Source of the DNA: Gammaproteobacteria bacterium
Lineage (GTDB): Bacteria; Pseudomonadota; Gammaproteobacteria; Arenicellales; JAANXG01
Length of the DNA stretch: 64,000 nucleotides
Reading direction: 5' to 3'
Assembly (NCBI GenBank): GCA_024639325.1
Contig: JAHEIO010000003.1
Coordinates: 9,012 to 73,011 of the forward strand
The stretch's first letter is position 1. Each line of letters starts with the position of its first letter. Below the pieces are notes generated by a model, which was not told the origin of the DNA, did no database searches, and saw only the letters and a list, made by a program, of their open reading frames with translations. Made by a program: the position numbers and the translations under genes. This document shows positions 51,014-62,391 of the stretch, piece after piece.

Positions 51014-51592
51014 TCAGTCCCCGGTCAGTTCAATATAGCGCCGGTGCTCCATGTCGTAGCGGTTTTTGGCAATTTCCTTGGTCGCCAGCCGAGCCTGTAT
51101 GGCCTCGTCGAAGTCCGCGATCTGCTGCCTGATAGACTCCGCATTTTCCTCGGCATTCGGGCCTCCACTGGCTTCGATCCTGCGCAGTTCATCGGTCAGC
51201 TGTTCTCTCAAATCCCGGTCCGCGTCGACCGCGCTGTCTATTGCGGCCAGCAGCGCGTCACGGGTCAGCAAGATACTCTCGGGATTCTCGTAGGTGATCA
51301 ATAATCTCTGATCCAGCCGCTTTTGGTTTGCATCGGTGTTTTCCTGCTCGGATAGCTGTCTCTCCGCCTGGAGTTTGGCATCGAGCTCCTCCTGAGTCGG
51401 CGGTGCTTCGACTTCGCCTACTTGCCGCCCTTCTTCATCGATTTCCGTGATCCTGGAGGACTGTTCGCATTCGAACGCCGCATGGTCACCGTAGTGCCAC
51501 TTGCCGTTGGCATCCTGGCACTTTTTGATTGTTTGCGCCGAAACAGGCACTATTAAAAACAAACCAAGCAGAAGTGGAATCAATCTACTCAT
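51014..51592 (-). CDS. DUF4124-like secreted coiled-coil protein
   Basis: Signal peptide MSRLIPLLLGLFLIVPVSAQTIKKCQDANGKWHYGDH. Confidence 0.78.
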   Translation of the reverse strand: MSRLIPLLLGLFLIVPVSAQTIKKCQDANGKWHYGDHAAFECEQSSRITEIDEEGRQVGEVEAPPTQEELDAKLQAERQLSEQENTDANQKRLDQRLLITYENPESILLTRDALLAAIDSAVDADRDLREQLTDELRRIEASGGPNAEENAESIRQQIADFDEAIQARLATKEIAKNRYDMEHRRYIELTGD

Positions 51593-51709
51593 CAGTTCTT
51601 CACCGCAACTCAAGACACGAATATTCTATAGCACAAAAATGCACGGAGCGTGTGATTTGCTTTACATAACCGCCAAAATCATACCTCCCGCGCAGCCATC
51701 GAACATGAC

Positions 51710-53134
51710 GTGACCCGAATACGAAAGCGCCCGCTAGATACGGATTTCGAGCCCGTCGACACCATCCTGGCCGTCATCGCGGCCGTGCTTTTTGCCGCGA
51801 TGTTCGCCTTGTACACGCACTATGGCGAGGCCGGCTGGTTCGTACTGATCGCAATCTACGTTCTCATCGCGTCGGAGATAAGCATTCGCCGGAGTCCCGG
51901 TCTTTTCATTACGATTTCGGCGCTCGTATTCATTCACGAGCTGGTCGCCGTATTCAACCTGTATGGACACACGCTGCCGGGCGCGGACACCGACGCGAAA
52001 AGCTTCCTCGTCTACGCCGAGAACAGGGGCATGGAAGACATCAAACCAGCCATCAGCATCGATCTGTACAGAAATTTTCTGATATTGCTCGTCAGAATTC
52101 AAGGTGGATCCCGTGCGCTGGCTTTATCTTCTTCGGTACTGGCTTTCGCCTTGTCCCTGCTCATTTACAACAGACTCATCTCGCTAACCGGAATCACGCG
52201 TGCACGGATCCCCTTACTGCTCGCGTTCGGCTTGGCGCCCCATTTTCTCGTCTACACATCGATAACGCTTCGCGAGCCCCTGCAGCTGCTGTTCTTCGTT
52301 GCCGCCGTTTATTACGGAGTAAGCTTCAGAACCGGCAGCGGCATAATCGACGGCGTAATGTTTATTCTTTGTGCGACGTGCCTGGCGATTCTGCACCAGG
52401 TACTGATTCCATTCGCACTCGTACTCGCAGCCTTGATTCTTCTCTGGCCCGTACACCGCGATTCGAGGAAAAAGACGTTCACGCGGGTTGCCGCTGCCGT
52501 CATCATTGTCTCCGGCCTGACTGCAACATTTATGCACGTCATGCGTACTGAGAAGTTCACCGGGGTCGGTGTAGTTCTCAAAATGGCGGAGTTCGATGCC
52601 GACTACTTCCTCAGGCAGATAGAAGGCTACCGGCTGGCCATAGACAAGGACGAACCCCGGACAGCACTGAATGTCGATTTGGACACGAGCTCGCTGCCGG
52701 CGCTCGCACTTGGCATGCCCGCGCTGTATCTCAACTACTGGTTCGCCCCTTTTCCCTGGAACGTCGGGGAAACCAAGGACATCGTGGCAATCTTGATTGC
52801 TCTGATGCGCCTGGGCCTGATGTCCGCAATCATTGCAGGATTCTGGGTGGATCGCGGAGACAGAAGGCTTCTGAGCCTTTATACCGTGCTATTTCTGTTG
52901 ATGTGCTCGACCTGGATCCTTGGCACGACCAATTACGGCCAGGCGATCCGTCACCAAATTCTATCCGACTGGCTGCTGCTGCTGATCGCGGGGGGATTCG
53001 CCGAGAGACTTCTTAATCACGGCAATCCCTGGTCATCAACCAAATTCCGAAACCGATCATCGGAACGGACAGAACCTGACCCATCGTCACCCAGTCCCAT
53101 GCCAGGTAACCCAGGTGAGCATCGGGTTCCCTGA
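51710..53134 (+). CDS. Polytopic membrane protein of unknown function
   Basis: About 10 hydrophobic segments, GTG start; 3' end overlaps lgt. Confidence 0.7.
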   Translation: MTRIRKRPLDTDFEPVDTILAVIAAVLFAAMFALYTHYGEAGWFVLIAIYVLIASEISIRRSPGLFITISALVFIHELVAVFNLYGHTLPGADTDAKSFLVYAENRGMEDIKPAISIDLYRNFLILLVRIQGGSRALALSSSVLAFALSLLIYNRLISLTGITRARIPLLLAFGLAPHFLVYTSITLREPLQLLFFVAAVYYGVSFRTGSGIIDGVMFILCATCLAILHQVLIPFALVLAALILLWPVHRDSRKKTFTRVAAAVIIVSGLTATFMHVMRTEKFTGVGVVLKMAEFDADYFLRQIEGYRLAIDKDEPRTALNVDLDTSSLPALALGMPALYLNYWFAPFPWNVGETKDIVAILIALMRLGLMSAIIAGFWVDRGDRRLLSLYTVLFLLMCSTWILGTTNYGQAIRHQILSDWLLLLIAGGFAERLLNHGNPWSSTKFRNRSSERTEPDPSSPSPMPGNPGEHRVP

Positions 53135-53792
53135 CGAACTCTACGAGGAACCTGAATACGCCGTAGCACGCGAGAAACAGCCCCGATACCGCTCCCCGTC
53201 GCCTCGTCCCTGAAGAGAACCACCACAACACGATGAACATTACGAGCCCCTCCAGAAAGGCTTCATACAACATCGACGGATGCCGAGTCGCGAGGGTGGG
53301 ATCGGTACGGGGAAACACCATGCCCAGCGGCGAATCGGTAACCCGGCCCCATAATTCCTGATTGATGAAGTTGCCGATGCGGCCCGCCCCCAGACCTATG
53401 GGAACCAGTGGAGCCACGAAATCCGTAACGTCCAGAAAAGTCTTGTGTGTTCGCCGCGCAAACAACAGCAGTGCGACGAGGACGCCCAGCAAACCGCCGT
53501 GAAACGACATTCCCCCCTGCCAGATGTAAAACATCTCAACAGGATTGCTCAGATAGTAGGCTGCCTTGTAGAACAGCACATATCCGATTCGGCCCCCGGC
53601 AATAACCCCGATCGCAATATAGAACACCAGATCGGACACCTGCTCCTTGCCCCACCCCGGTATCGAAGCGGATCGCCGCAGACCCAGCCAGTAGCCTCCG
53701 GCGAAGCCTACGAGATACATCAATCCGTACCAGTGGACATCGACCGGTCCGATGCTGAAGGCAACCGGGTCGATATCAGGGCGCATCGCCAC
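53013..53792 (-). CDS. lgt: Prolipoprotein diacylglyceryl transferase
   Basis: [75 protein letters not shown]. Confidence 0.96.
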   Translation of the reverse strand: MAMRPDIDPVAFSIGPVDVHWYGLMYLVGFAGGYWLGLRRSASIPGWGKEQVSDLVFYIAIGVIAGGRIGYVLFYKAAYYLSNPVEMFYIWQGGMSFHGGLLGVLVALLLFARRTHKTFLDVTDFVAPLVPIGLGAGRIGNFINQELWGRVTDSPLGMVFPRTDPTLATRHPSMLYEAFLEGLVMFIVLWWFSSGTRRRGAVSGLFLACYGVFRFLVEFVREPDAHLGYLAWDWVTMGQVLSVPMIGFGIWLMTRDCRD

Positions 53793-54054
53793 ACCTCCCG
53801 GATGTTGAATATCGACATTTTTTTCGACTATAAAAAACCAACGTACTCATCCCGTCTCAAAACCCGCATTTTGCACCAACGCGGCCGCAAGAATTTTATA
53901 TTCCGTCGCTGTTTCATGAAAAAATACCAGTATGAGAGAAATACGACGAAAATACAGTTCGTTGGCAGCGTAAGCCTATTTCGGTGCAATATGCAGCTTT
54001 AGCGCCATTTATGGCAAAATGCGCCGGGAATCGAAACCAGCCTGTCGGATTACT

Positions 54055-54579
54055 ATGAAAAAAATTGTCATCTTCCTCCCACTTATAGCAGCGCTGGCCG
54101 CGTGCAGCGGGGGAAGCTCCGGGGGCACCGGAGGCGCAGTTCAAGGGTCGACCACGCATGCCGGATTTTGGACGTTACAGGCATTGATCACCGCCATCGT
54201 GGGTGGCGGCACAAGTACCATCGACACCCAGTCACAGGTCAGAATCGAAAGCAACGGCGCGGTCAGCATCCTGACAACCAATACCAACTGTGCGCTATCG
54301 GTCTTCGTAAACGGAAACACCATGACCTACCGGGAGACCTGCGTATTCCCTGGACAATCCACGGATGACTCGGCCGCCGCGCCCTGTACGCTCGAAATGG
54401 AGGCGATCGCAACCTTCACTTCGAATGTCTCGGCTTCGGGAACATTTGGACCAGAATCACTGGTATGCGTGGGAACCGCCGCATCCTACTCGGGCACGCT
54501 GGTGGCACTGCGGGAAGGCACCCTGCCGCCTCCGGCGACGGAACCTGAACCGGAACCTGAATCGGAACCGGTACTTTAA
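54055..54579 (+). CDS. Putative lipoprotein
   Basis: MKKIVIFLPLIAALAAC lipobox; Pro-Glu-rich C-terminus. Confidence 0.7.
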   Translation: MKKIVIFLPLIAALAACSGGSSGGTGGAVQGSTTHAGFWTLQALITAIVGGGTSTIDTQSQVRIESNGAVSILTTNTNCALSVFVNGNTMTYRETCVFPGQSTDDSAAAPCTLEMEAIATFTSNVSASGTFGPESLVCVGTAASYSGTLVALREGTLPPPATEPEPEPESEPVL

Positions 54580-54710
54580 GAGTAAACAAGCTGAACTGCA
54601 TGTTGTTAGTCGTGTATCCGGGAACTTGTCCACCCCATTTGCGGCGTGAGTATTCGCAAATGTGCCGGAATCTTCTTCATCGCTTCGCCATGTGTTGACG
54701 GGGAAGGGCG

Positions 54711-56759
54711 ATGGCGGAACGCCGCAACAACCTCATCCACGAAACCAGCCCTTATCTGCTGCAGCATGCACACAACCCCGTCGACTGGCACGGCTGGAAT
54801 CGGGAAACCCTGGAGCTGGCTCGAAAACTGGATCGCCCGATACTCTTGTCCATCGGCTATTCCGCCTGCCACTGGTGTCATGTCATGGAAAGGGAGTCTT
54901 TCGAGGACCCGGACACGGCCCGGTACATGAATGATAACTTCGTGTGCATCAAGGTGGATCGCGAAGAACGGCCCGATTTGGACAAGATCTACCAGATCGC
55001 CCACCAGATGCTTACTCAGCGTGCAGGTGGGTGGCCGTTGAATGTCGCGATTGCGCCTGATACCCACGCGCCGTTTTTCGCGGGGACCTACTTCCCCAGC
55101 CGACCTCGCTACGGCATGCCATCTTTCCGGGACGTACTGGCACGCGTCGCCGAACACTTCCAATCCCACAGACGGGAACTGACCGGTCACGCTGAAGCGA
55201 TCAAGGATACCTTTCGCCGCATCGAACCCGCAACGGCGGCGGACCTCGACGCGTCGCTACATGAAAAAGCCATCGAGGAACTTAGCAACAGCTACGATTC
55301 CACCGATGGCGGTTTCGGGAGCGCACCCAAGTTCCCCCATCCGACAACCATAGCGTTGTGCCTAACCTACTGGGCCAGGGATACTGCGAATGAAAAGACT
55401 CGTTCGCGCGCGCTCCAGATGGCGCGTCACACCCTGCAGGCAATGGCGGGAGGTGGAATGTACGATCAGCTGGGCGGCGGTTTTTACCGTTATTCGGTTG
55501 ACAAATCCTGGACCATCCCGCATTTCGAAAAAATGCTCTATGACAATGCACAGCTCCTTCCCCTCTACGTCCATGCCTGGCAGGCGTGCGGCGATGATCT
55601 ATTCAGGACGGTCGCCCTGGGCACCGCCTCGTGGGTAATTCGCGAGATGCAGTCACCCGCTGGCGGATACTATTCCACCCTCGACGCCGATTCCGAGGGT
55701 GAGGAGGGCAAATACTATGTCTGGGACGTCGTTGAATTGAGGTCTTTGCTGACCGGAGCGGAATTCACCGCGGTCGAGACCCGTTTCGGTGTGAAAGGTA
55801 CGCCGAATTTCGAAGGAAAGTGGCATCTCAACATCCGGGGCACCCTGGAGTCCGTTGCCGAACAGTGTGCGCGGGATAAAGATGAAGCCGGGCGCTTGCT
55901 GCAGGGCGCAATGCGGAAATTGCTCGACCACAGGTCCGGGAGAATTCGGCCGCAATGCGACGACAAGATACTGACGGCTTGGAACGGGCTCATGATCGGG
56001 GCAATGGCGCACGCCGGCAGAATACTTGAGGTGGAAGAATTTATTTCCTCCGCCGAAAAGGCGCTGGACTATGTCCGCAATGTCCTGTGGAGCGAAGGCC
56101 GTCTGCGCGCCGCGGCACGCCATGAAAAGGCGCATCTCAATGCCTATCTCGACGACTATGTCTTTCTGGTAGACGGAATCATCGAACTTTGTCAGGCGAG
56201 ATGGCGAGGGTCCGATGTGGAGTTTGCGATCGTGCTGGCCGATGCAATTCTGCAAAAATTCGAAGACGCTGATTTGGGCGGTCTGTACTTCACGTCGGAC
56301 GATCACGAGGAACTGCTCCATCGCACCAAAACCGTCGCCGACGAAGCAACCCCCTCGGGTAACGGTGTAGCGGCGCGAGTACTGCTTCGACTAGGCCATC
56401 TTCTAGGTGAACGCCGTTACCTGGACAGCGCCGAGCGGATTTTGCGATTGCTCTCCTCCGCCGCCAGCCGCCAGCCCTCTGCCCACGGCTCACTGGTGAT
56501 GGCGGCGAACGAACTTGTATCCCCGCCATCGATCGTAATCATTCGAGGCGAACCCGTGCAGGCCGCGGACTGGGCGCGTACGCTGCTGCGTCGATATCTG
56601 CCAGGTACAATGGTGATGACCATAGCGAATGATGAAAAAACGTTGCCCGGCATACTGGGCAATCTTGCACCGTCAGAGAAAACCACCGCCTATGTATGTC
56701 TTGGAACGACCTGCTCTCCCCCAATTACCAGCATCGAGGAATTTACCAATCGTGTCTAA
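54711..56759 (+). CDS. YyaL-type thioredoxin-domain protein (DUF255 / spermatogenesis-associated protein 20-like)
   Basis: [43 protein letters not shown]. Confidence 0.95.
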   Translation: MAERRNNLIHETSPYLLQHAHNPVDWHGWNRETLELARKLDRPILLSIGYSACHWCHVMERESFEDPDTARYMNDNFVCIKVDREERPDLDKIYQIAHQMLTQRAGGWPLNVAIAPDTHAPFFAGTYFPSRPRYGMPSFRDVLARVAEHFQSHRRELTGHAEAIKDTFRRIEPATAADLDASLHEKAIEELSNSYDSTDGGFGSAPKFPHPTTIALCLTYWARDTANEKTRSRALQMARHTLQAMAGGGMYDQLGGGFYRYSVDKSWTIPHFEKMLYDNAQLLPLYVHAWQACGDDLFRTVALGTASWVIREMQSPAGGYYSTLDADSEGEEGKYYVWDVVELRSLLTGAEFTAVETRFGVKGTPNFEGKWHLNIRGTLESVAEQCARDKDEAGRLLQGAMRKLLDHRSGRIRPQCDDKILTAWNGLMIGAMAHAGRILEVEEFISSAEKALDYVRNVLWSEGRLRAAARHEKAHLNAYLDDYVFLVDGIIELCQARWRGSDVEFAIVLADAILQKFEDADLGGLYFTSDDHEELLHRTKTVADEATPSGNGVAARVLLRLGHLLGERRYLDSAERILRLLSSAASRQPSAHGSLVMAANELVSPPSIVIIRGEPVQAADWARTLLRRYLPGTMVMTIANDEKTLPGILGNLAPSEKTTAYVCLGTTCSPPITSIEEFTNRV

Positions 56760-57597
56760 ACAAACAGCACTAAAAACCGGCGTCATCGCCGCCGGCTGCC
56801 TGATCTCCACTGCCGGCCATGTCACTGTATCCTTTGCGGCGACCACCATCGACTTCATTCTGAAGCAGCAGGGCCAGCCGGACGTCGCCCAGGCGGCGTA
56901 TATCGATAATGGAACGGCCCTGATAAAGGCTGCCGGCGGTGATCAGAATATTGATCTGTTGTTCAACCAGAACAATCAAACCATGACCATCATTAATCAC
57001 GAGGAAAAATCAACCCTGGCCCTCGATGCCGATAAAATTTCTTCCCTGGCGGGCCAGGCATCCGGCATGATCGACATGGCTCGCCAGCAGCTCCTGGCTC
57101 AGATGGAGAACCTGTCCGACGAGCAGCGTGAGCAGATGCTGAAAATGATCGAGGGTATGGGCGGCGGACAGCTCGTCCAGCCTCCCCCGGCCCCGCCGGG
57201 CGAGAAAATTCTGAAGCAAACGGGCGTACATCAGGTGAACGGGTTTAACTGCAATAAGACGGAAGTGTACGAGGGCGAGCAAATGGTTGCGGAGGTGTGC
57301 TCGGCCCCGGCAGACGTTCTAGGTATAGCGGAAGAAGATTTCGCGGTAATCAAATCGATGCGGGATATGTCCCAGATGCTGCGCGACGAGACCGCAAAAA
57401 TCTCGAACCAGATAGGCCAGGGCGTACCCCAGTTCGGCGACGCGGAAGTGGCGGGCGTACCTATCGTGATGAAGGACAAGACGGGAAATACCATGACGAT
57501 CACCGGGATAAAGCAGGGAATCGGAAATGCGAGTCTGGTAAAGCCGGAGGGCTACGCCGTCAAGCAGATGCCCAACCTGCCTCAACTGATTCAGTAA
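56752..57597 (+). CDS. Secreted protein, DUF4412-like
   Basis: GTG start overlaps the upstream stop; signal peptide; Gln/Met-rich core. Confidence 0.65.
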   Translation: MSKQTALKTGVIAAGCLISTAGHVTVSFAATTIDFILKQQGQPDVAQAAYIDNGTALIKAAGGDQNIDLLFNQNNQTMTIINHEEKSTLALDADKISSLAGQASGMIDMARQQLLAQMENLSDEQREQMLKMIEGMGGGQLVQPPPAPPGEKILKQTGVHQVNGFNCNKTEVYEGEQMVAEVCSAPADVLGIAEEDFAVIKSMRDMSQMLRDETAKISNQIGQGVPQFGDAEVAGVPIVMKDKTGNTMTITGIKQGIGNASLVKPEGYAVKQMPNLPQLIQ

Positions 57598-57598
57598 G

Positions 57599-58492
57599 TC
57601 ATAGAATCTGTTTGAGGTTGTCAACGTTCTCTCGCATGACGTCGAGCCAGTCGCCTGATTCCGGAACATTCGCGCCGGGATTGAAAACCAGACTCTTTAT
57701 ACCCAGCATTGCCAATCTATCTTCGGTCTCTTTGGCGGGCTCGCTCTCCCAGATCATCCAGCGTGCAGGGTGGGCATCCAGGATACCTACCAGTTCTGCC
57801 CACTGTTCATCGGTCGGGGCTTCCCGGGGTTCCCACTGCACGCTTCTCAGGTTCAATCCGTACCTGCGGGCGAGATACTGGTAAACCGGATGAGAAGCCA
57901 TCAAGGGTATTCCGGGTTTTTTTGCGCCGATTTCCATCAGCTCAGAGTCAATAGCCAGCAGTTCCCGCTCTAGCAAATCGAGTTGGTGTTCGAAAGTATC
58001 CTTCAATCCGGCCCGCTTGCTGACCAATTCCTCCGCGATTGCCCGCGCCTGTAAGATCGCCTGCTGAAAATCCAGCCAGGTCGTGAACGCCGTTCCCGTG
58101 TGGGAATGGCTGCCGGAGGGTCCATGGCTGTGGGTCGCTTCGCCACCGATCTTTATATAGCGGTCACTGAACGCACGGGACGTATTTACCAGCTTCGCGC
58201 GAGGCAGGGTCGCGCCGTCGAGCCACTTCGCGTACCCGGCACCATTCAGCAGGATCAGGTCCGCCTTCTGGTAGTCGTTTATGGTCGCTGTCGAGGGTTT
58301 CCAGAATACCGGATCGCTGTCCCGCGGTGCCGGAAATTCAACCCTTGCGTGCCCCCCTGCGATACGGCTGGCGAAATACTGCAGCGTGTAGTTGACCACG
58401 TAGACCTCGAGCGGATCATCGTCCGCCCCTCGGACCGACTGGAGCGCGGTCGACAACGCTATCAGCACTAAAAGCTTTATCGATTGCTTCAT
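57599..58492 (-). CDS. ZnuA/TroA-type metal solute-binding protein
   Basis: VNYTLQYFASRIAGGHARVEFPAPRDSDPVFWKPS, His-rich loop THSHGPSGSHSHTG, MASHPVYQYLARRYGL. Confidence 0.85.
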   Translation of the reverse strand: MKQSIKLLVLIALSTALQSVRGADDDPLEVYVVNYTLQYFASRIAGGHARVEFPAPRDSDPVFWKPSTATINDYQKADLILLNGAGYAKWLDGATLPRAKLVNTSRAFSDRYIKIGGEATHSHGPSGSHSHTGTAFTTWLDFQQAILQARAIAEELVSKRAGLKDTFEHQLDLLERELLAIDSELMEIGAKKPGIPLMASHPVYQYLARRYGLNLRSVQWEPREAPTDEQWAELVGILDAHPARWMIWESEPAKETEDRLAMLGIKSLVFNPGANVPESGDWLDVMRENVDNLKQIL

Positions 58493-58572
58493 TATGAAAG
58501 GTCCGCACATCATCTCGATTTTACACTCATGCAAGCATGAAACTCGTTGCCGGCCGGAAAATGCGGGGTACA

Positions 58573-59754
58573 CTAGTTAACAAAGATCAGTCTGACCAGA
58601 TCCGCGGAATAGTGATCGACAATCAACAATATCCCCACACAAAGCACCCCGCTGGCGAACAGAATCAGAATGATTTCCGCGGCAAGCAGATGCGCGATGG
58701 TGGCGCGCTGGCAGCCGAGCTTGAAAATGGTCTCTATCTCGCGCTGGCGGAGCCTCAGCGAGAGCGCGAACACCAGGGCGATGGCCAGCACGGTAGCCAA
58801 TCCGACGACGACGATTACCGCATCCAATACATTCTTGATACGGAAGATGTTCTGCATCAATGCACCAATCACTTCGAAGGGCACCACGATCTGTGCCGTC
58901 ACCAGGGACTCCAGAAAACGCCCGCGAAGTATCGCTGCTGATTTGGCGTCATGGGGCAGCGCAATCACCGCGCTGATCGGATAGTTTTCGGGTTCGCCGT
59001 GGAAATGAAAAGAATCGATATTTGCCTTGGTAATTTCCGTGTACTCGACGAGGCTGGCGTTCGCCACCACGTTATCTTCACTGCGCTCCAGCACCACACT
59101 CGTGTCTCCATCCCGAGCCACGTCTCCGTGCCCGTGTCCAAGCCCTTCTATGATCCAGGCGGTTTTCAGATCCACGAACACCGCCAGGTCATCAGCGCTG
59201 TATGTCCGTTTCAGCACTCCGGCCACGCTCATTTTGAGGGGATAGACGCCGGCCAGGTCGAACAGGTTGTCGGGAGACGATACCAGGCTGTCCCCGGGTT
59301 TCAATTCCAGCCTCCTCGCCGCTTCGGCGCCAAGTACGCACTCGCCCAGCACCGCCAGGGGTCGGCCGGCTGCAAAACCCAGTCCGCGAAAATCAAAGTA
59401 ATCCAGCGTCGTACCGACGATCGGGTAGTCCCGTGCTCTGAAACGCACATAGAGCGGGATTGCGTCGGCCAGGCCCGTTTTCCAGATCTCCTCGGAATCC
59501 GACATATCGATCAACTCCGGCACATCCCTGCCGAAATAAAGCGTGCTCATCATCAGGTCGAGCGCACTGCCCCCGGCGCCAACCACCAGTGGAGTCGACG
59601 CCGCACGCGCCAGCATCTGGCGTTCGGTCTCCGAGAGCAGCACCTGCAGCGTGAGCGGCAACACGGTGATCAGCGTTATACAGGCCATCAGCGTGAGGGT
59701 TTTCCAGCGGTTGAATCCAATGTAGCGCCACGCCAGATACAGGCTGTCGCTCAT
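58573..59754 (-). CDS. ABC transporter permease, FtsX/MacB-like
   Basis: N-terminal TM, large extracytoplasmic domain, three C-terminal TMs; LRLRQREIETIFKLGCQRATIAHLLAAEI. Confidence 0.88.
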   Translation of the reverse strand: MSDSLYLAWRYIGFNRWKTLTLMACITLITVLPLTLQVLLSETERQMLARAASTPLVVGAGGSALDLMMSTLYFGRDVPELIDMSDSEEIWKTGLADAIPLYVRFRARDYPIVGTTLDYFDFRGLGFAAGRPLAVLGECVLGAEAARRLELKPGDSLVSSPDNLFDLAGVYPLKMSVAGVLKRTYSADDLAVFVDLKTAWIIEGLGHGHGDVARDGDTSVVLERSEDNVVANASLVEYTEITKANIDSFHFHGEPENYPISAVIALPHDAKSAAILRGRFLESLVTAQIVVPFEVIGALMQNIFRIKNVLDAVIVVVGLATVLAIALVFALSLRLRQREIETIFKLGCQRATIAHLLAAEIILILFASGVLCVGILLIVDHYSADLVRLIFVN

Positions 59755-60419
59755 TCCACGACGCCCCCGCGAAATCCTTGAAAATCGACGACTCTGTCGA
59801 ACCGAGCCAGCAACTCGTGGTCGTGTGTTACCGCCAATAGCGTCGCACGGTGCGCATCGACGCATTCGAAGAGCAGGTCCAGGATCCGGGATTTGTTGTC
59901 GGGATCCAAATTACCGGTGGCTTCGTCGGCGAGAATGAGCGAGGGGTCCGGCAGCAGCGCCCGGCATATCGCGGTCCGCTGCTTTTCGCCCTGCGACAAT
60001 TCGCCGACCGGGCGCTTCAGCTTGTCCGCAATGCCCATTGTCTCAGCCAATACGGATGCGCGCTGGCGCACGGATCTGCTGAGTTCGAGAGCCCGGGTAA
60101 TGCGATACGGGTGAAGGATGTTATCCAGAACGTCGAGGTAGTCGAGCAGTGCGAAATCCTGGAAAACGAAACCGATGCGAGTAATGCGAAACGCCCGCCG
60201 ATGCCGGTCCTCGAGCCGGCTTACCGTGACCTCATCGACCTCGACCGTACCGTGCTTGGGCACCGTGATCCCTGCAATCAGGTTGAGCAGGGTTGTTTTT
60301 CCCGAGCCGCTGGGGCCGATTACCGCGACTTTTTCCGACCGTCCGATATTGAAATCCGGAACCATCAGCCGGAACTCGCCGTGGGGATAGACAAAATCGA
60401 GATCTGTGATTTTTATCAT
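59751..60419 (-). CDS. ABC transporter ATPase, LolD-like
   Basis: IGPSGSGKTTLLNLIAGI, LSQGEKQRTAICRALLPDPSLILADEATGNLD; ATGA overlap with the permease. Confidence 0.94.
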   Translation of the reverse strand: MIKITDLDFVYPHGEFRLMVPDFNIGRSEKVAVIGPSGSGKTTLLNLIAGITVPKHGTVEVDEVTVSRLEDRHRRAFRITRIGFVFQDFALLDYLDVLDNILHPYRITRALELSRSVRQRASVLAETMGIADKLKRPVGELSQGEKQRTAICRALLPDPSLILADEATGNLDPDNKSRILDLLFECVDAHRATLLAVTHDHELLARFDRVVDFQGFRGGVVE

Positions 60420-60461
60420 TCGAGGCGCTGCATCGCATACCGCATGGTGTCGCATTCGAAA

Positions 60462-62003
60462 CTATCTCGAGTTGGCACCCACCACTATGGCGACGCCGTT
60501 TCGCCGCGGGTCGCCGTTGCCGTAGAAGCTGCCCGAGGGGCTGACACCGGCGGTGTGGACCCCACCGAAAAACATGTTGCGCCCCTCGAACAACCGGCGC
60601 TGCGGAAACTCTTCAACGAGGGCGGCGCTGTCGCTCCCGGCCAGTCCCGATTCAACGTTAAGCACCTCTGTTTCGATGTGGATCCTTGGACTCGCTATCG
60701 CCGTCTCGGCACTATGTCCAAAATCGACCATGTTGCTGACAACCTGCAGTATGGCGGTGCGGATTCGATTTGAACCGCCAGACCCCAGAGCGGTCATGCC
60801 GCCGTCGCGGTCGGCGAGCACACTCGGAGCCATCATGGAAGACATCCGTTCATTGGTATTCCAGCAGTGGAATCCATCCGGGTTCAGGTCCTGCTCCCCG
60901 AGCATGTTGTTCATGACGATTCCCGTCCCCGAGATCAACTCACCGCATCCCTCCCCGTTGGAAACGGTCATTGCCGCGATATTCCGATCGGCGTCCACAA
61001 CGCTTATGTGCGTGGTGCCCTTGTAGGACATGGTTGCGTTCGATACCTGCTGTCTGTAGGACTCGACAAGGTTTTCGTCGAGCAATCCGGCGTGCGGGCC
61101 GTCGCGGAAGTGCTCCGCCCTGGCTGCGGAAGTTCTCATCAGGACCTCGGCGAGCAGCCGAATGTGATCGTATTCCCCGAAGCCATATCGGGACAGCTCG
61201 AAGAAGCGGAGCAGATTCAGACCAAACGCGATCAACGTCCCGCCCGCGCTAGGGGGTGGATTGGTGTAAAGCAAATGGTCTCTGTATTTCACCGACAGCG
61301 GGGAGCGCATGATAGTTTGATATTCGGTGAGGTCCTCATATCTGAGATGTCCTCTTTCCTCACACATGGCCTGGATGCCACGTGCGATCTCGCCGCGATA
61401 GAACAGATCCCGGCCTTCCAGCGCGATGATCTCCAGAACCTGCCCCAGGTCCGGGTTTTTCATTACGTCACCGGGAAGCACCAGTTCACGTCCGCCCGGG
61501 CCGGAAAATATTGGAAGCAACGATTCGGTCGTGTACATGGGCGATACCAGACGCAGCAGATACGACTGGAACTCGTTGATCTCAACGCCTCGACGCGCCA
61601 GTTCCGCGGCGGGCTGCACGAGCTCGCGCATGTCCATGCTGCCGAGCGCGTCGTTAACGGAAAACATTCCGCTCACCGTACCGGGTGTCGCGGAGGCGCC
61701 CACGCCGATGTGAAAATCCTGTTGCGCGCTGCCGAAATCTACCGTGACAGGATAAAAATCAAGGGATTGACTGGGGAGTTTGCGCCGCGGCGTGTGCGTG
61801 AAAAAATCGAATACCCGGGTTTGCCCCTGATTCTCCCGAGCCAACAGGAAACCGCCGCCGCCAAGCGAGGACAGAACCGGTTCACAGACACACATCGTAT
61901 AAAACGCCGCCACCGCAGCATCGAATGCGTTGCCTCCCGATCGAAGGACCTCGGCGGCGGTGTGCGCAGTCAGCGGGTGGCCCGCGGCTACCGCGCCTCT
62001 CAT
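60462..62003 (-). CDS. ggt: Gamma-glutamyltransferase family protein
   Basis: GAVAAGHPLTAHTAAEVLRSGGNAFDAAVA, YKGTTHISVVDADRNIAAMTVSNGEGCG. Confidence 0.93.
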   Translation of the reverse strand: MRGAVAAGHPLTAHTAAEVLRSGGNAFDAAVAAFYTMCVCEPVLSSLGGGGFLLARENQGQTRVFDFFTHTPRRKLPSQSLDFYPVTVDFGSAQQDFHIGVGASATPGTVSGMFSVNDALGSMDMRELVQPAAELARRGVEINEFQSYLLRLVSPMYTTESLLPIFSGPGGRELVLPGDVMKNPDLGQVLEIIALEGRDLFYRGEIARGIQAMCEERGHLRYEDLTEYQTIMRSPLSVKYRDHLLYTNPPPSAGGTLIAFGLNLLRFFELSRYGFGEYDHIRLLAEVLMRTSAARAEHFRDGPHAGLLDENLVESYRQQVSNATMSYKGTTHISVVDADRNIAAMTVSNGEGCGELISGTGIVMNNMLGEQDLNPDGFHCWNTNERMSSMMAPSVLADRDGGMTALGSGGSNRIRTAILQVVSNMVDFGHSAETAIASPRIHIETEVLNVESGLAGSDSAALVEEFPQRRLFEGRNMFFGGVHTAGVSPSGSFYGNGDPRRNGVAIVVGANSR

Positions 62004-62119
62004 CTTGCGTGTTTATGGTCTGGAATTGTGGTCACGTTGAAGATTCAAATCAAAGAATAGATGATAATAAGCGGTTGATAACATTTCTCGAAAACAAAAG
62101 AATTTCCAAAAGGTACGCT

Positions 62120-62226
62120 ATGGCGCATCAACATATCAAGGTCCCCAACAGCGGAAAACAAATGGAAAATCCAGCGTCCCGGATCAGCCGATCGTCGGTT
62201 ACGTCGAGGGAGATGGCATTGGACCG
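62120..62226 (+). pseudogene. N-terminal relic of isocitrate dehydrogenase (icd-like)
   Basis: MAHQHIKVPNSGKQMEN, then a frameshift into VPDQPIVGYVEGDGIGP, then similarity is lost. Confidence 0.65.
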
Positions 62227-62391
62227 ATATTACCAGGGCCAGCTTGCGGGAGTCCCCCAATGAACCCGCTACGTCGTTGCAGCCCTCGGAAAGGGTTCGC
62301 CATTCCCTGCGGAATGCACCTCGTATCGAACCCGTCGGGGGGCTCTGCAATGGCACTTATTTACCGCACAAGACGCTAAATCCCGAGCACC

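Noticed and set aside
60867-62060. 397-aa plus-strand ORF opposite ggt
   Set aside because: Shadow ORF of a high-GC gene; ggt motifs on the other strand are clear.
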